A DNA stretch of 55,667 nt from Bacteroidota bacterium (GTDB lineage Bacteria > Bacteroidota > Ignavibacteria > Ignavibacteriales > Ignavibacteriaceae). Made by a program: the position numbers and the translations under genes. Positions within the stretch are counted from its first letter, which is position 1. The number at the start of each line of letters is the position of its first letter. Of this stretch, positions 1 through 9,381 are shown piece by piece. The DNA lies in NCBI GenBank assembly GCA_022564295.1, contig JADFLR010000027.1, forward strand, positions 1 to 55,667, written 5' to 3'. Under the pieces are notes generated by a model. That model worked only from the letters and a program-made list of their open reading frames with translations, did no database searches and was not told the DNA's origin.

Positions 1-422
1 TTGTTGAGGGACACGGTAACAGTAACTCACAAAAAGAATATAGTTTTACAGATGCTGAAGTAAATTCTTCAGGAATATATTATTACAGATTAAAACAAAT
101 TGATAATGACGGTGCATATGAATTCTCAAAGACAATAGAAGTTAATTTTAATGTGCCAGCCAGCTTTGAGTTAAGTCAAAACTATCCCAACCCGTTTAAT
201 CCATCAACAACAATCAGCTTTAATTTGCCAGAATCAGGTAAGGTTATATTAAAAATATACAACATAATGGGTGAGGAAATAAAAACTCTGGTAGAAGGAT
301 ATAAGGAAGCCGGAATTTATACGGTTAAGTTCAACGCAGAAGGACATCCAAGTGGAATGTATTTATACAGATTGAGCACAAATGGATTTACTGAAACAAA
401 AAAGATGTTGTTTATGAAATAA
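1..422 (+). CDS. T9SS-sorted secreted protein, C-terminal part (partial at window edge)
   Basis: The open frame starts at base 3 and runs from the window edge to TAA at 420-422; only the last ~139 residues are present. The first ~45 residues (VEGHGNSNS...KQIDNDG) are the beta-sandwich linker that precedes sorting domains in this group. Then follows a type A T9SS C-terminal domain with NYPNPFNPSTT, a GEEIKTL turn and the end ETKKMLFMK. Proteins with this tail cross the outer membrane through the type IX system and are usually surface-anchored or released. Nothing is visible of the functional N-terminal part. A GTG at 153 could be taken for a start, but the homology continues upstream to the edge, so it is internal. 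The 3' end is almost identical to the ends of the two following genes. Confidence 0.9.
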   Translation, partial: VEGHGNSNSQKEYSFTDAEVNSSGIYYYRLKQIDNDGAYEFSKTIEVNFNVPASFELSQNYPNPFNPSTTISFNLPESGKVILKIYNIMGEEIKTLVEGYKEAGIYTVKFNAEGHPSGMYLYRLSTNGFTETKKMLFMK

Positions 423-446
423 TCGTAATAAATATTGATTTTAATG

Positions 447-477
447 AGCTCGATTTTTAATGAATCGAGCTTTTTTT
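447..477 (+). terminator. Rho-independent terminator
   Basis: A perfect 9-bp inverted repeat (AGCTCGATT at 447-455, AATCGAGCT at 463-471) with a 7-base loop is followed by a run of seven T. It lies 25 bases after the stop of the first T9SS gene and would end its transcript. Confidence 0.85.
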
Positions 478-699
478 ATGATTAAAATATTTCCTTTTAA
501 TCAATTCAGATTTAGTATAGGTCTCTTAGCGAGTCTTGGTAAATTGCTTATGTAACCTTCATTAATAAATTTCACATAAACTCCAATTTTTTAAATAGTT
601 GGTTGAAACAAGCATGTAAAAATATTTACATACTAGAAGATGATTATAACGCAACTTTCCAAATACATCGAAAAAAAATGTACAATTATAAACAGATGA

Positions 700-736
700 A
701 ACGGGTCCCAATAAATCGGGACGAGTTCTATATGAC
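700..736. repeat. Remnant of dispersed palindromic repeat
   Basis: GTCCC (705-709) and GGGAC (718-722) form a small hairpin around AATAAATC, followed by a TATGAC end. The same core (CCCGATAAATCGGG, then TATGAC) occurs at 16879-16905, so this is probably a degraded member of the same intergenic repeat family. Confidence 0.5.
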
Positions 737-968
737 CAAAACAATAAATTATAAACATATGAAATAATAACTTATCAAGCTTAATACTGTTCTTTTTACC
801 CTAGTAATATTGTAATAACGTTCATTTTCGCATTTTAAAGCAAATTGTTTACGGAACGTTTTTTGTGATTATTTATTTAGTTGATTGTGGTGGCTAAATC
901 AATAAGCAAGAATACGGATAAAACAATAGAGACAATCAAATATTTAAATTTATTTTTGGAAGAGTAAT

Positions 969-3689
969 ATGAAAATCACCACCACCTTTTTACAATCATT
1001 ATTCATCATCTTTTTACTCATTATTTCTGTAAGGGGACAAACTGCAGGTGACTTTCAAACTTATCAAACCGGCAATTGGAATGACGTAAATACCTGGGAA
1101 CGGTACAATGGAACGAGCTGGGTTAATCCTGCACCTTCCACACCAACTTCGAGCGATGGTGTGATTACAATTCAAAACTCACATACTGTAACCGTGTCAG
1201 TCGGCGTTACCATAGACCAGAGCACAGTTAATTCTGGAGCTACTCTAACTATTAATAATGGTGTTACCCTGACATTATACAATGGGACAGATACTGATTT
1301 AACCATAAATGGAACAACCAATAATAACGGTACACTCTCTAGAAATTCGAATTCATCAGCCCTAATAAATGGTTCTTTTATCAATTCTGGTTCATTTTCA
1401 GGTTCATCAACCAAGGTAACATTTGCATCGGGTTCTTTATACCAGCATATACAAGATGGAGGAGCAGTTCCAAGTGCAATATGGGACATTAATTCATCTT
1501 GCGAGATTACTGGTGTAACTGCTAATTTACCCAGCAAATTAAAATTGCAATCCTTCGGAAATTTTACCTGGAATTGTCCAGACCAGACAATGTCAGGAAA
1601 GAGCTTGGGTACAGATTTTGGCACTAGTACATATCCGGTTCAGGGTAACTTTACTATGCAAAACACTGGCACGGGCAAATGCTATTTTACTAGTTCTGCA
1701 CAGGACCAATATATTAATGGAAACTTTATCATGAGCGGAGGAACCTTAGAAATCACGCATATAGGAGGTTCAAATCGTACCGTATATGTGGGGGGAAATT
1801 TTTCTATGACCGGAGGCACATTAATATTGAGCGAGTCATCACTTATAGGAACCTTGAACATACCGGGGGATTTTTCCCATATAAGTGGAACACTTACAGA
1901 AACATCCACAGGATCGGGAGCCTTAGTCTTTAGCAAATCCGGTATATAGATATATACTTCAGGTGGAACAATATCCAACACTATTAACTTTACAGTCAAC
2001 AGCGGATCGACTTTGCAAATGGCATCTGCATCTACAACTATTACAGGAGGAGGGTCTTTTACACTCTCAAGCGGTGCATCTTTAGGTATTACATCATCTA
2101 ACGGTATCACAACTTCCGGAGCTAGCGGCAATATACAAGTTACAGGAGCACGAACTTATAACACAGGAACAAACTACACTTACAACGGCACAGAATCTCA
2201 AAATATGGGAAATGGCTTTCCAAATAATTTGTCTGGTACATTTACAATTGATAATTCAGGGAACTCTGTTACACTTGAAACCACCCGAACAATAGCCAAC
2301 GGAGGATCAATAGTATTAGCTGCAGGTACATTTGCAGCCGGAAGTAACTTAACGATGGCTTCTACTTCGTCGATAACGAGAAGCGGCGGAGATATGACTG
2401 GAACCCCGCAGGGTTCTGGTACATATAATGTTACTTACTCAGGCAATTCAAAAACGACCGGAACTGAACTTGCCGGTTCCGGGTTAAATAATATAACAGT
2501 AAATCTAAACTCAGATCAAACCTTAACTCTTGACCAATCAAGAACAGTTGCCGGTACATTAACGCTTACCAGCGGCAATGCCGCAACCGGTTCCAATACA
2601 CTCACGCTTGGTACCAGCACTTCATCTTTAGGATCTCTAGCGAGAACATCAGGAACTATTATCGGAAATTTTCAATGCTGGTTTGCAGCATCTACTGTGT
2701 CAAATGTTCTTTTCCCGATAGGCACAGCTAGTAATTATAGACCTGCAAATATATCCTTTACTGTAGCACCATCTACCGGAGGTACTTTAACTGCATTCTT
2801 TACTGCTTCAGATCCGGGAACTGTAGGTCTGCCTCTGGATGACGAAGGCACTTCAATTGTAAATGCAGGGAACGAAGGTTACTGGACAATTAACGCTGCT
2901 GATGGCTTAACAGGAGGAACATATTCCTTAGATTTAACTGCTGATGGTTTCAGCGGTGTGTCTGTTGTATCAACTTTAAGGTTGATAAAACGATCAATCG
3001 CCGGTAGTTGGACGTTAAATGGTTCGCACTCAGCAGGAACAGGAACAACTGAAACACCTGTGGTTCATAGAACCGGTATGTCTGGCTTTTCTGAGTTTGG
3101 AGTAGGAAGCCCGAGTGATAACCCATTACCTGTTGAGCTCTCATCATTATCTGCAATTATTAAAGAGAGTGTGGTTATCTTGAATTGGAATACAGAAACA
3201 GAAGTAAATAACTACGGTTTTGAGATTCAACGTTCTATTCAGACCGGCAAATGGGATTTGCTTGGTTTTGTTGAAGGACACGGTAACAGCAACTCACTAA
3301 AAGAATATAGTTTTACAGATGCTGAAGTAAATTCTTCAGGAATATATTATTACAGATTAAAACAAATAGATAATGATGGCTCTTTTGAATTTTCAAAAAC
3401 TATAGAAGTTAACTTTAATCTACCAGCCAGGTTTGAATTAAGTCAGAATTATCCGAATCCGTTTAACCCATCAACAACAATCAGCTTTAATTTGCCCAAA
3501 TCCGGAGTAGCTACTTTGAAGGTTTACAACATAATGGGTGAGGAAATAAAAACTCTGGTAGAAGGATATAGGGAAGCCGGTATTTATACGGTTAAGTTCA
3601 AAGCAGAAGGACATCCAAGTGGAATGTATTTATACAGATTGAGCACAAATGGATTTACTGAAACTAAAAAGATGTTGATCATGAAATAA
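969..3689 (+). pseudogene. T9SS-sorted repetitive secreted protein, interrupted by in-frame TAG at 1947
   Basis: One reading frame runs from ATG 969 (GGAAGAG ribosome site) to TAA 3687-3689, about 906 codons, broken only by TAG at 1947-1949. The first half has a signal peptide (LFIIFLLIISVRGQ) and a Ser/Thr/Gly/Asn-rich beta-helix-like region. The second half continues the same repeat style (SGGTISNTINF directly after the stop), then a linker (PLPVELSSLSA...) and a T9SS type A sorting domain with NYPNPFNPSTT ending KKMLIMK. No frameshift is needed to join the halves. As read, the exported N-terminal half would lack a sorting signal and the C-terminal half would lack a signal peptide. The TAG probably replaced a CAG (Gln) codon, which is inference. 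It could be a real nonsense mutation, a base error, or a read-through site. No enzymatic domain is recognised; an adhesin or surface-layer role is a guess. Confidence 0.8.
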
Positions 3690-4201
3690 TTTCTAGAGTA
3701 TACTAAATGTCATTCCGAACGAAGTTGAAAAGTAGCTGATATATTTTCTAAATGAAAAAGGCTTCATACCAACCTTTTTTGATACAAACATCATTTGTGT
3801 CGCACAATCTCCAGATGAAGAACAATAATTAGTACTATATTATTACATTTCTTATTATGAGCATATCGAATTAATACAAACCCATAATATTATCTATAAA
3901 ATCAGCAAAATTCACATCTTTAACTGGAGTATGATATTTGCTTGTATATTACTTGTTCGAGGGCAATTTCTCATAGTAAGTTCGAATAATATTAACATTG
4001 TGATATTATTATCTCAAGTTATTTTATTATAAGTAGTTAAAGAGTTTTCTGAGGGTGTATTAATATCCTTATAAATTAACTTAGAATTTACGGTGTACCC
4101 GACGTCAGGTAGATAATATGAGCAATTATTCTTGTATATTTCCATAGCTTTAGAAAATAATACAAATTAAAGATAAATGAAAACTTATTTTGGAGGGCAA
4201 A
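3690..4201. other. Intergenic region, no gene seen
   Basis: About 510 AT-rich bases between two T9SS genes. A repeat remnant starts 18 bases after the stop (3708-3739). GGAGGG at 4191-4196 is the ribosome site of the next gene. No open frame or RNA gene is recognised in the rest. Confidence 0.55.
3708..3739. repeat. TGTCATTCC-type dispersed repeat fragment
   Basis: TGTCATTCCGAACGAAGTTG resembles the element at 5300-5334, which follows the next T9SS gene, with several mismatches. The right half seems lost. Confidence 0.5.
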
Positions 4202-5281
4202 ATGAAAATTGTAACCAGGTTTTTTATTTTCAGCCTTTTCACTTTCTCAGTAACTTTTTCACAAGTTAATATAACATGGGAAAAAACCGAGGGTCTTGCA
4301 CAGAGTGAATCCTGCGAAAATGGTACCCCGGGGGGATACGCAACTCTTGCTATTATACTGATTGCAGAAACTACAAATAATGATTTCAGCACAGGAGGTA
4401 GTCTAATATTAATTGCTCCTTCTGACTGGCAATTCAATACTTCATCAACCCCATCTGCCACGATTTTATCTTCACCAACCGATCTTATCATAGGTTCACC
4501 AACTGTGTTATTAAAAACTCTAAGTTATCCTATAACAGTGAGCTCTACTAATAATATCGATGTATTTTTTCTTCACGCTATCGAGATTCAAGCTGTAGAC
4601 TGTAATAGCGCAGATAGCCTTGGAGGAAGTGTTTTTGCCGCACCTATCGGCCTTACGATAGCTGGACTGCCAGTTGGGACCACTATAGGCTATGTATCTG
4701 TAGATCCGAATTCTGTTCTTCCTGTAGAATTAACATCATTCTCTGCGATACTGAAAGATAAAGAAGTACTGTTAAATTGGAGTACAGCAACTGAAGTTAA
4801 TAATTATGGATTTGATGTAGAACGTATGAGAGATGGGGAGGATTGGAATGCGCTTGGATTTGTTGAAGGAAACGGAAACAGTAACTCGCCTAAAGAATAT
4901 AGTTTTGTTGATAATAATGTTTCTAATGCCGGCACCTATTATTATAGATTGAAACAGATAGATAATGACGGTACTTATGAATTTTCAAATCAGATAGAGG
5001 TAAATTTTGAAGCACCAAATAGCTTAGAGTTAAATCAAAATTATCCCAACCCGTTTAATCCGTCAACAACAATTAGTTTTAATTTACCGGAACCTGGTAA
5101 AGTCACATTAAAAATATATAATCTAGTGGGTGAGGAGATAGCTACCTTGGTAGATGATTATAAGCAAGCCGGAATTCATACTTTTAATTTCAACGCAGAA
5201 GGACATCCAAGTGGAATGTATTTATACAGATTGAGCACAAATGGATTTACTGAAACTAAAAAGATGTTGTTTATGAAATAA
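4202..5281 (+). CDS. T9SS-sorted secreted protein of unknown function
   Basis: 359 residues from ATG 4202; GGAGGG lies 6 bases upstream, so this start is preferred over the upstream TTG at 4190. Order: signal peptide (residues 1-~21, ending SVTFSQ), a ~150-residue domain with two cysteines far apart that I do not recognise, a linker (VLPVELTSFSA...) with a fibronectin-like beta-sandwich, and a T9SS type A domain with NYPNPFNPSTT ending KKMLFMK. It is third in a run of three such genes that share nearly identical 3' ends. It is expected at the cell surface or outside the cell. No catalytic motif is visible. Confidence 0.85.
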   Translation: MKIVTRFFIFSLFTFSVTFSQVNITWEKTEGLAQSESCENGTPGGYATLAIILIAETTNNDFSTGGSLILIAPSDWQFNTSSTPSATILSSPTDLIIGSPTVLLKTLSYPITVSSTNNIDVFFLHAIEIQAVDCNSADSLGGSVFAAPIGLTIAGLPVGTTIGYVSVDPNSVLPVELTSFSAILKDKEVLLNWSTATEVNNYGFDVERMRDGEDWNALGFVEGNGNSNSPKEYSFVDNNVSNAGTYYYRLKQIDNDGTYEFSNQIEVNFEAPNSLELNQNYPNPFNPSTTISFNLPEPGKVTLKIYNLVGEEIATLVDDYKQAGIHTFNFNAEGHPSGMYLYRLSTNGFTETKKMLFMK

Positions 5282-5299
5282 ATTTCAGAATATGATCAT

Positions 5300-5334
5300 T
5301 GTCATTCCGAGCCAAGTCGAAGAGTGACAGAATG
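5300..5334. repeat. TGTCATTCC-type dispersed repeat
   Basis: TGTCATTCCGAGCCAAGTCG followed by AGAGTGACAGAATGA. It begins with TGTCATTC and carries TGACA further on, like the elements at 16816-16905 and 30785-30870. It lies 19 bases after a stop codon. Confidence 0.6.
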
Positions 5335-5348
5335 AATTTCTAAATTAG

Positions 5349-5371
5349 GGCAGCGTTTTGCTGCCTTTTTT
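5349..5371 (+). terminator. Rho-independent terminator
   Basis: GGCAGC (5349-5354) pairs with GCTGCC (5360-5365) and is followed by six to seven T. It lies downstream of the T9SS gene ending at 5281 and faces the remnant of a peptidase gene on the other strand. Confidence 0.75.
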
Positions 5372-5612
5372 ATTCGTTCAAATATTTCTTATACTACTTT
5401 ACCCATATCTTAAAAAAATTTTTACGTTGTTCTGGTGCCGTTATGCTGTGACCCGCATCAGGATATAAAACCATTTCAACATCAATTCCTCTATCAAATA
5501 ATGCTCTGTAAATTTCCCAGCTTTGCATTACGCTTTTTCTCGTATCGGCTTCGCCATGCATAATAAGAGTGGGTGTTTTTACTTTAACCGAAAATGATAA
5601 TGGTGAACGCAA
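5369..5612 (-). pseudogene. Remnant of S9-family (prolyl oligopeptidase) peptidase C-terminus
   Basis: About 72 codons match the end of an alpha/beta-hydrolase peptidase of family S9: TPTLIMHGEADTRKS carries the strand with the catalytic Asp, and YPDAGHSI carries the catalytic His. The nucleophile region and everything before it are missing; a TGA precedes the fragment directly and no homologous sequence follows upstream. At the other end the expected WVKW tail is cut by TAG (5394-5396) where TGG (Trp) would fit; the frame then continues as YKKYLNE. This is a non-functional leftover of a deleted gene. Confidence 0.7.
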
Positions 5613-5985
5613 TCACAAATTTTTCCTAGCTCTAAACCGAATTTGTTTTATGAGAGGTATAGTGCCTGATTTAAAACTAATAATTTTCCCCAATGATTTT
5701 TGTGTTGGTTGCTAACTAAAAAAGATTAAACTTCATACAATATTTAATAGGAAAGTTTACTTATCACAAAAATAATTCAGTATTTGGAAAATGTTCATTA
5801 CTTTGTAGTTAGCTCTTTTACCAGGTCTAAAATATTTAATAATTTTTATCGTTCATTCAATGCAAAAAAGATTTCAAACGATAGTTCAGGGTTGGAATTG
5901 TCTATTGTTGAACTCATAGGTTAATTAATTTTGCTTATATTTTATATAAAACAATTCTCATTTTATTTTAAAAGGGAATAGTATA
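5613..5985. other. Intergenic region, no gene seen
   Basis: About 370 AT-rich bases between a peptidase remnant and the desaturase gene. It may hold further debris of the deleted peptidase gene, but I see no homology. AAAGGGAA at 5970-5977 is the ribosome site of the next gene. Confidence 0.5.
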
Positions 5986-6960
5986 ATGAAAAAAGGAAAT
6001 GAAGACTTTCAATATTCTGATCTCCCTGAGCCGCACAGAGCAAGGACAAAACAGATTTTAGCGAAGTATCCCGAAGTACGAAAACTGATAACCAAGAATC
6101 CCGCAAGTTTTTTACTTATCATTTTTATTGTAGGGTTACAGCTTACGGTAGCATTTTTATTGCGGGAACAACCATGGTGGCAGCCACTTATTGCAGCGTT
6201 TCTAATCGGTGCATTTGCAAATCATGCGCTGTATGTTCTTATTCACGATGCAGCACACAATCTTATTTTTAAAAAACGGGAATATAATTTCATCGCAGGC
6301 ATAATTGCAGATATTCCTAACGTGGTTCCGGGTTCGGTTTCATTCCGAACTTATCATTTAAAACATCATTCATTTCAAGGCAATTATTACCTCGATGCAG
6401 ACCTTCCTTATAAATGGGAGGCAAAATTATTCGGGCATTCTGCAATAGGTAAAATGTTGTGGGAATTATTTTTCCCGTTCCTGCAAGCGCTCCGCCCGCT
6501 TAGGTTAAAAGGAATTGAGTTCATGAATATGTGGACGATAATCAGTTGGATTATAATATTTTCTACCGACGTGTTGATAATTTATTTCTTCGGACCAATC
6601 GCATTTCTATATCTTGTTTTTTCAATGTTCTTTTCTATTGGATTTCATCCCCTGGGTGCAAGATGGATACAGGAACATTTTCTTGTTGCTCCTCCGCAGG
6701 AAACTTACAGTTATTATGGACCGCTTAACATTGTTGCGCTAAATGTAGGTTACCACAATGAGCATCACGATTTTCAATCAATTCCGTGGAACAAGCTCCC
6801 CGAATTAAAAAAGATGGCTCCGGAATTTTACGATAACCTGTTTTATCATACCTCATGGTTTAAACTCTGGCTAAAGTTTTTATTCGATCCCGGTCTGTCT
6901 TTATTCTCCAGAATGGTTCGTAAAAACATGGAAAAATTAAAAGTTGAAACGAGCAAGTAA
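5986..6960 (+). CDS. Sphingolipid delta-4 desaturase (DEGS)-like fatty acid desaturase
   Basis: 324 residues, about the length of eukaryotic DEGS1/Des1. The three histidine boxes of membrane di-iron desaturases are complete: HDAAH at 87-91, HLKHH at 124-128 and HNEHH at 257-261. Around them are features I know from the dihydroceramide desaturase family: ILAKYPE near residue 24, the stretch ETYSYYGPLN (239-248) leading into VGYHNEHHDF, and APEFYDNL near the end. Four to six hydrophobic segments place it in the membrane. Known members insert the 4,5-trans double bond into dihydroceramide. The substrate here is inferred and could be another sphingoid or acyl lipid. It is probably transcribed alone; no serine palmitoyltransferase or ceramide synthase is next to it. 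Confidence 0.88.
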   Translation: MKKGNEDFQYSDLPEPHRARTKQILAKYPEVRKLITKNPASFLLIIFIVGLQLTVAFLLREQPWWQPLIAAFLIGAFANHALYVLIHDAAHNLIFKKREYNFIAGIIADIPNVVPGSVSFRTYHLKHHSFQGNYYLDADLPYKWEAKLFGHSAIGKMLWELFFPFLQALRPLRLKGIEFMNMWTIISWIIIFSTDVLIIYFFGPIAFLYLVFSMFFSIGFHPLGARWIQEHFLVAPPQETYSYYGPLNIVALNVGYHNEHHDFQSIPWNKLPELKKMAPEFYDNLFYHTSWFKLWLKFLFDPGLSLFSRMVRKNMEKLKVETSK

Positions 6961-7147
6961 ATATATATGTGAAATAGAAGTATGAATGGTTGAATGGATT
7001 TATGCCAAATGATTTATAAAAATTATCAGGGAGTGCCCATCCAGTAACTACCGAATTTATTACATGCAACCATAAAATCATACATTCATACCCCACCTGT
7101 GCGGAAATTGAAATTTAAAACAGATAAAAATACTTTTTTAAAGAAAA

Positions 7148-7633
7148 ATGAAAACAAAAAAACACCTATGTACTAATTGCAGCTTTGAAGCAGATGATGA
7201 TTCAGATTACTGTCCCCGCTGTGGAACTTTATTCATCGAAAATATAAAATGTGAAACTCATTCAAAGGATGAAGCTGAAGGTGTTTGTGTAATTTGTTGG
7301 GAACCTTTTTGCAGTGATTGCAGTCATTCGGTTAACAATATTTTTTTGTGCAACGAACATAATGATTATGAAGTATATGAAGGTATGGCAAAAGTATTCG
7401 GTACTTCGGATGAGATACAAATTCATTATGTAAAAAGTTGTCTTGAGGGGAACTCATTTCATCCGTTTATACACTCAAAAAAATCAACGCCTATGCAATT
7501 GGGTGGTAATGATCAATCATTAATTAATCTCTCCGGCAGTTGGCGAGAGAAAATAATAAACGAAATAAAACTTTTGGTTCCCTGCAATGAAGTTTTGGAA
7601 GCGGAGAAACTGATATCAAAAATAAACATTTAA
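7148..7633 (+). CDS. Zinc-ribbon / B-box zinc-finger protein with DUF2007-like tail
   Basis: 161 residues. Residues 8-25 form a zinc ribbon (C8, C11, C22, C25). Residues 35-71 have a B-box-type set of ligands (C35, H38, C47, C50, C55, C58, C68, H71). Residues ~88-158 resemble the DUF2007 'putative signal transducing' fold (EIQIHYVKSCLEGN... then a late EAEKLI helix). No signal peptide or membrane segment is seen, so it is probably cytoplasmic. Function unknown; protein-protein binding is likely. The ribosome site is weak. It may be transcribed with the transporter 92 bases downstream. Confidence 0.75.
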   Translation: MKTKKHLCTNCSFEADDDSDYCPRCGTLFIENIKCETHSKDEAEGVCVICWEPFCSDCSHSVNNIFLCNEHNDYEVYEGMAKVFGTSDEIQIHYVKSCLEGNSFHPFIHSKKSTPMQLGGNDQSLINLSGSWREKIINEIKLLVPCNEVLEAEKLISKINI

Positions 7634-7725
7634 AAACAAAAGGGTAATAATATGGAGGAAAATATAAAACACTAAAATATTTTTACTAATCTTTTTACAA
7701 ACTCCAATTAAATACCGGGAACAAT

Positions 7726-9255
7726 ATGGATACAAATACAAATAAAAAAGTTTCATTGTTTCAACGGTTCTTAAGTTACACTGAAAAAGCAGGTAATGCG
7801 CTGCCGCATCCTGCAACAATATTTGCATCGTTTGCATTAATAACACTTATAATTTCATTTGTTGCTTCATCATTAGGATGGTTTGTTGTTCATCCAACAA
7901 CGCAGGAAATTATTAGACCGGTAAACTTACTTACTGTGGAAGGACTACACCGTATTATTCTTGAGATGGTGCATAACTTTACGAGTTTTGCTCCATTAGG
8001 AATTGTACTTGTAGCAATGCTGGGTATAGGAGTGGCAGAGGGCAGCGGATTAATCAGTGCTCTAATAAGGATGCTGGTTTTATCTGCCCCACAAAAATTG
8101 CTGACGTTTATCCTGGTTTTTTCCGGAGTGTTATCCAATGTAGCAAGTGATGTTGGCTATGTATTATTAATACCATTGGGCGGTATAATTTTTTTAGCTG
8201 TTGGAAGGCATCCATTGGTTGGTATGGCAGCAGCTTTTGCCGGTGTTTCAGGGGGGTTCAGTGCAAATTTACTGTTGGGAACAGTTGATCCGTTATTAGC
8301 GGGTTTATCTGAAGAAGCTGCAAGAATTATGGATCCAAACTATACTGTAAACCCAACGGCAAATTATTACTTTATGTTTGTTTCAACTTTTATTATTGCC
8401 GGTGCTGGAACATGGGTTACAGAAAAAATAGTTGAACCGAGATTTGGAAAATATGATGGTGAAGAAACCGGGGAAAAGGTTAAAAAATTATCTTCCAATG
8501 AAAAGAGAGGTCTTGTTTATAGTTTAGTAACTGCAGTGATTATTACTACGGTTATCCTCTGGGGTATTGTTCCCACCGATGGATTTTTAAGAAGTGCTGA
8601 TGGCGGCATTCTTAATTCACCATTAATAAAAGGCGTGGTTGCTTTATTATTTATTGTTGCTACTGCGATGGGTTTGGCTTATGGTTTTGGTTCGGGAACG
8701 TATAAAAATGATTCGGATGTTGTTAATGGTATGGGAAAGGCAATGCAAACCCTGGGACTTTACCTAGTGCTTGTTTTTTTTGCTGCACAATTTGTTGCTT
8801 ATTTTAAATGGACAAATCTTGGTGTTATAATAGCGGTTAAGGGAGCTAATTTATTATCGGCTTCCGGGCTTGGTCTTATTCCTTTAATGATTCTTTTTAT
8901 AATTCTTTCAGCATCAATTAATATGCTTATGGGAAGCGCCTCCGCAAAGTGGGCGTTAATCGCACCTATATTTATTCCAATGTTTATGCTACTGGGATAT
9001 TCTCCAGAACTGACCCAGGTTGTTTACCGTATTGGCGATAGCGTTACAAATCTTATTTCACCAATGATGAGCTTTTTTGCATTGATAATTGCATTCTTTC
9101 AGAAGTATGACAGTAAAGCCGGTATGGGAACAGTGATCGCTACTATGCTGCCATATTCAATTATATTTTTTATTGTGTGGACTATACTGCTGATTGCCTG
9201 GATATTGCTGGGCTTGCCTTTAGGTCCCGATGCAGGATTGTATTATAATGGTTAA
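7726..9255 (+). CDS. abgT: AbgT-family transporter
   Basis: 509 residues, the usual length for the AbgT family, with about ten hydrophobic segments. The N-terminal segment [16 protein letters not shown] and the internal [19 protein letters not shown] loop are typical. The late helices [20 protein letters not shown] and the [11 protein letters not shown] hairpin match the second half of the family. Characterised members import p-aminobenzoyl-glutamate (E. coli AbgT) or export sulfonamides and p-aminobenzoate (MtrF, YdaH). The substrate here cannot be told from sequence. No abgA/abgB hydrolase genes are adjacent. The start ATG follows GGGAAC. Confidence 0.9.
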   Translation: MDTNTNKKVSLFQRFLSYTEKAGNALPHPATIFASFALITLIISFVASSLGWFVVHPTTQEIIRPVNLLTVEGLHRIILEMVHNFTSFAPLGIVLVAMLGIGVAEGSGLISALIRMLVLSAPQKLLTFILVFSGVLSNVASDVGYVLLIPLGGIIFLAVGRHPLVGMAAAFAGVSGGFSANLLLGTVDPLLAGLSEEAARIMDPNYTVNPTANYYFMFVSTFIIAGAGTWVTEKIVEPRFGKYDGEETGEKVKKLSSNEKRGLVYSLVTAVIITTVILWGIVPTDGFLRSADGGILNSPLIKGVVALLFIVATAMGLAYGFGSGTYKNDSDVVNGMGKAMQTLGLYLVLVFFAAQFVAYFKWTNLGVIIAVKGANLLSASGLGLIPLMILFIILSASINMLMGSASAKWALIAPIFIPMFMLLGYSPELTQVVYRIGDSVTNLISPMMSFFALIIAFFQKYDSKAGMGTVIATMLPYSIIFFIVWTILLIAWILLGLPLGPDAGLYYNG

Positions 9256-9339
9256 GATGAATTGAAATTTAAAACATACCATTTATATTTAGTACTTATA
9301 ACTTTAGATATTATTATTATTACATTGGTGCGAAACGAA

Positions 9340-9362
9340 AGGCGGATGAATTTCACCCGCCT
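9340..9362 (-). terminator. Hairpin terminator after the M28 peptidase gene
   Basis: On the reverse strand an 11-bp near-perfect stem (AGGCGGGTGAA with TTCATCCGCCT, one G-T pair) is followed by a T-rich stretch. It lies 20 bases past the stop of the gene read towards it. Confidence 0.65.
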
Positions 9363-9381
9363 GAAATTAGTGCGTTCGGTG

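Larger units (their letters stand above)
423..968. other. Intergenic region, no gene seen
   Basis: About 545 bases between two T9SS genes. It holds the terminator at 447-477 and a short palindromic repeat remnant near 705-735. The only open frame (reverse, 562-744) has no ribosome site or recognisable product. The last bases (GGAAGAG at 958-964) are a ribosome-binding site for the next gene. Confidence 0.6.

Noticed and set aside
562-744. 60-codon reverse open frame in the first intergenic gap
   Set aside because: No ribosome site, composition unlike a protein, overlaps a repeat remnant.
1172-1624. 150-codon open frame on the reverse strand inside the secreted T9SS gene
   Set aside because: It lies antisense to a repetitive Ser/Thr/Gly/Asn-rich gene, whose composition makes open reverse frames likely; no ribosome site and no recognisable domain. 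The same applies to 1682-2131.
1947-1949. TAG as a reassigned sense codon
   Set aside because: Genes ending at 9382, 34645 and 37727 use TAG as normal stop, and TAA and TGA end others, so the standard code holds.
5394-5612. Short real peptidase gene
   Set aside because: Contains only the end of an S9 catalytic domain without the Ser nucleophile; preceded directly by TGA and lacking a ribosome site.
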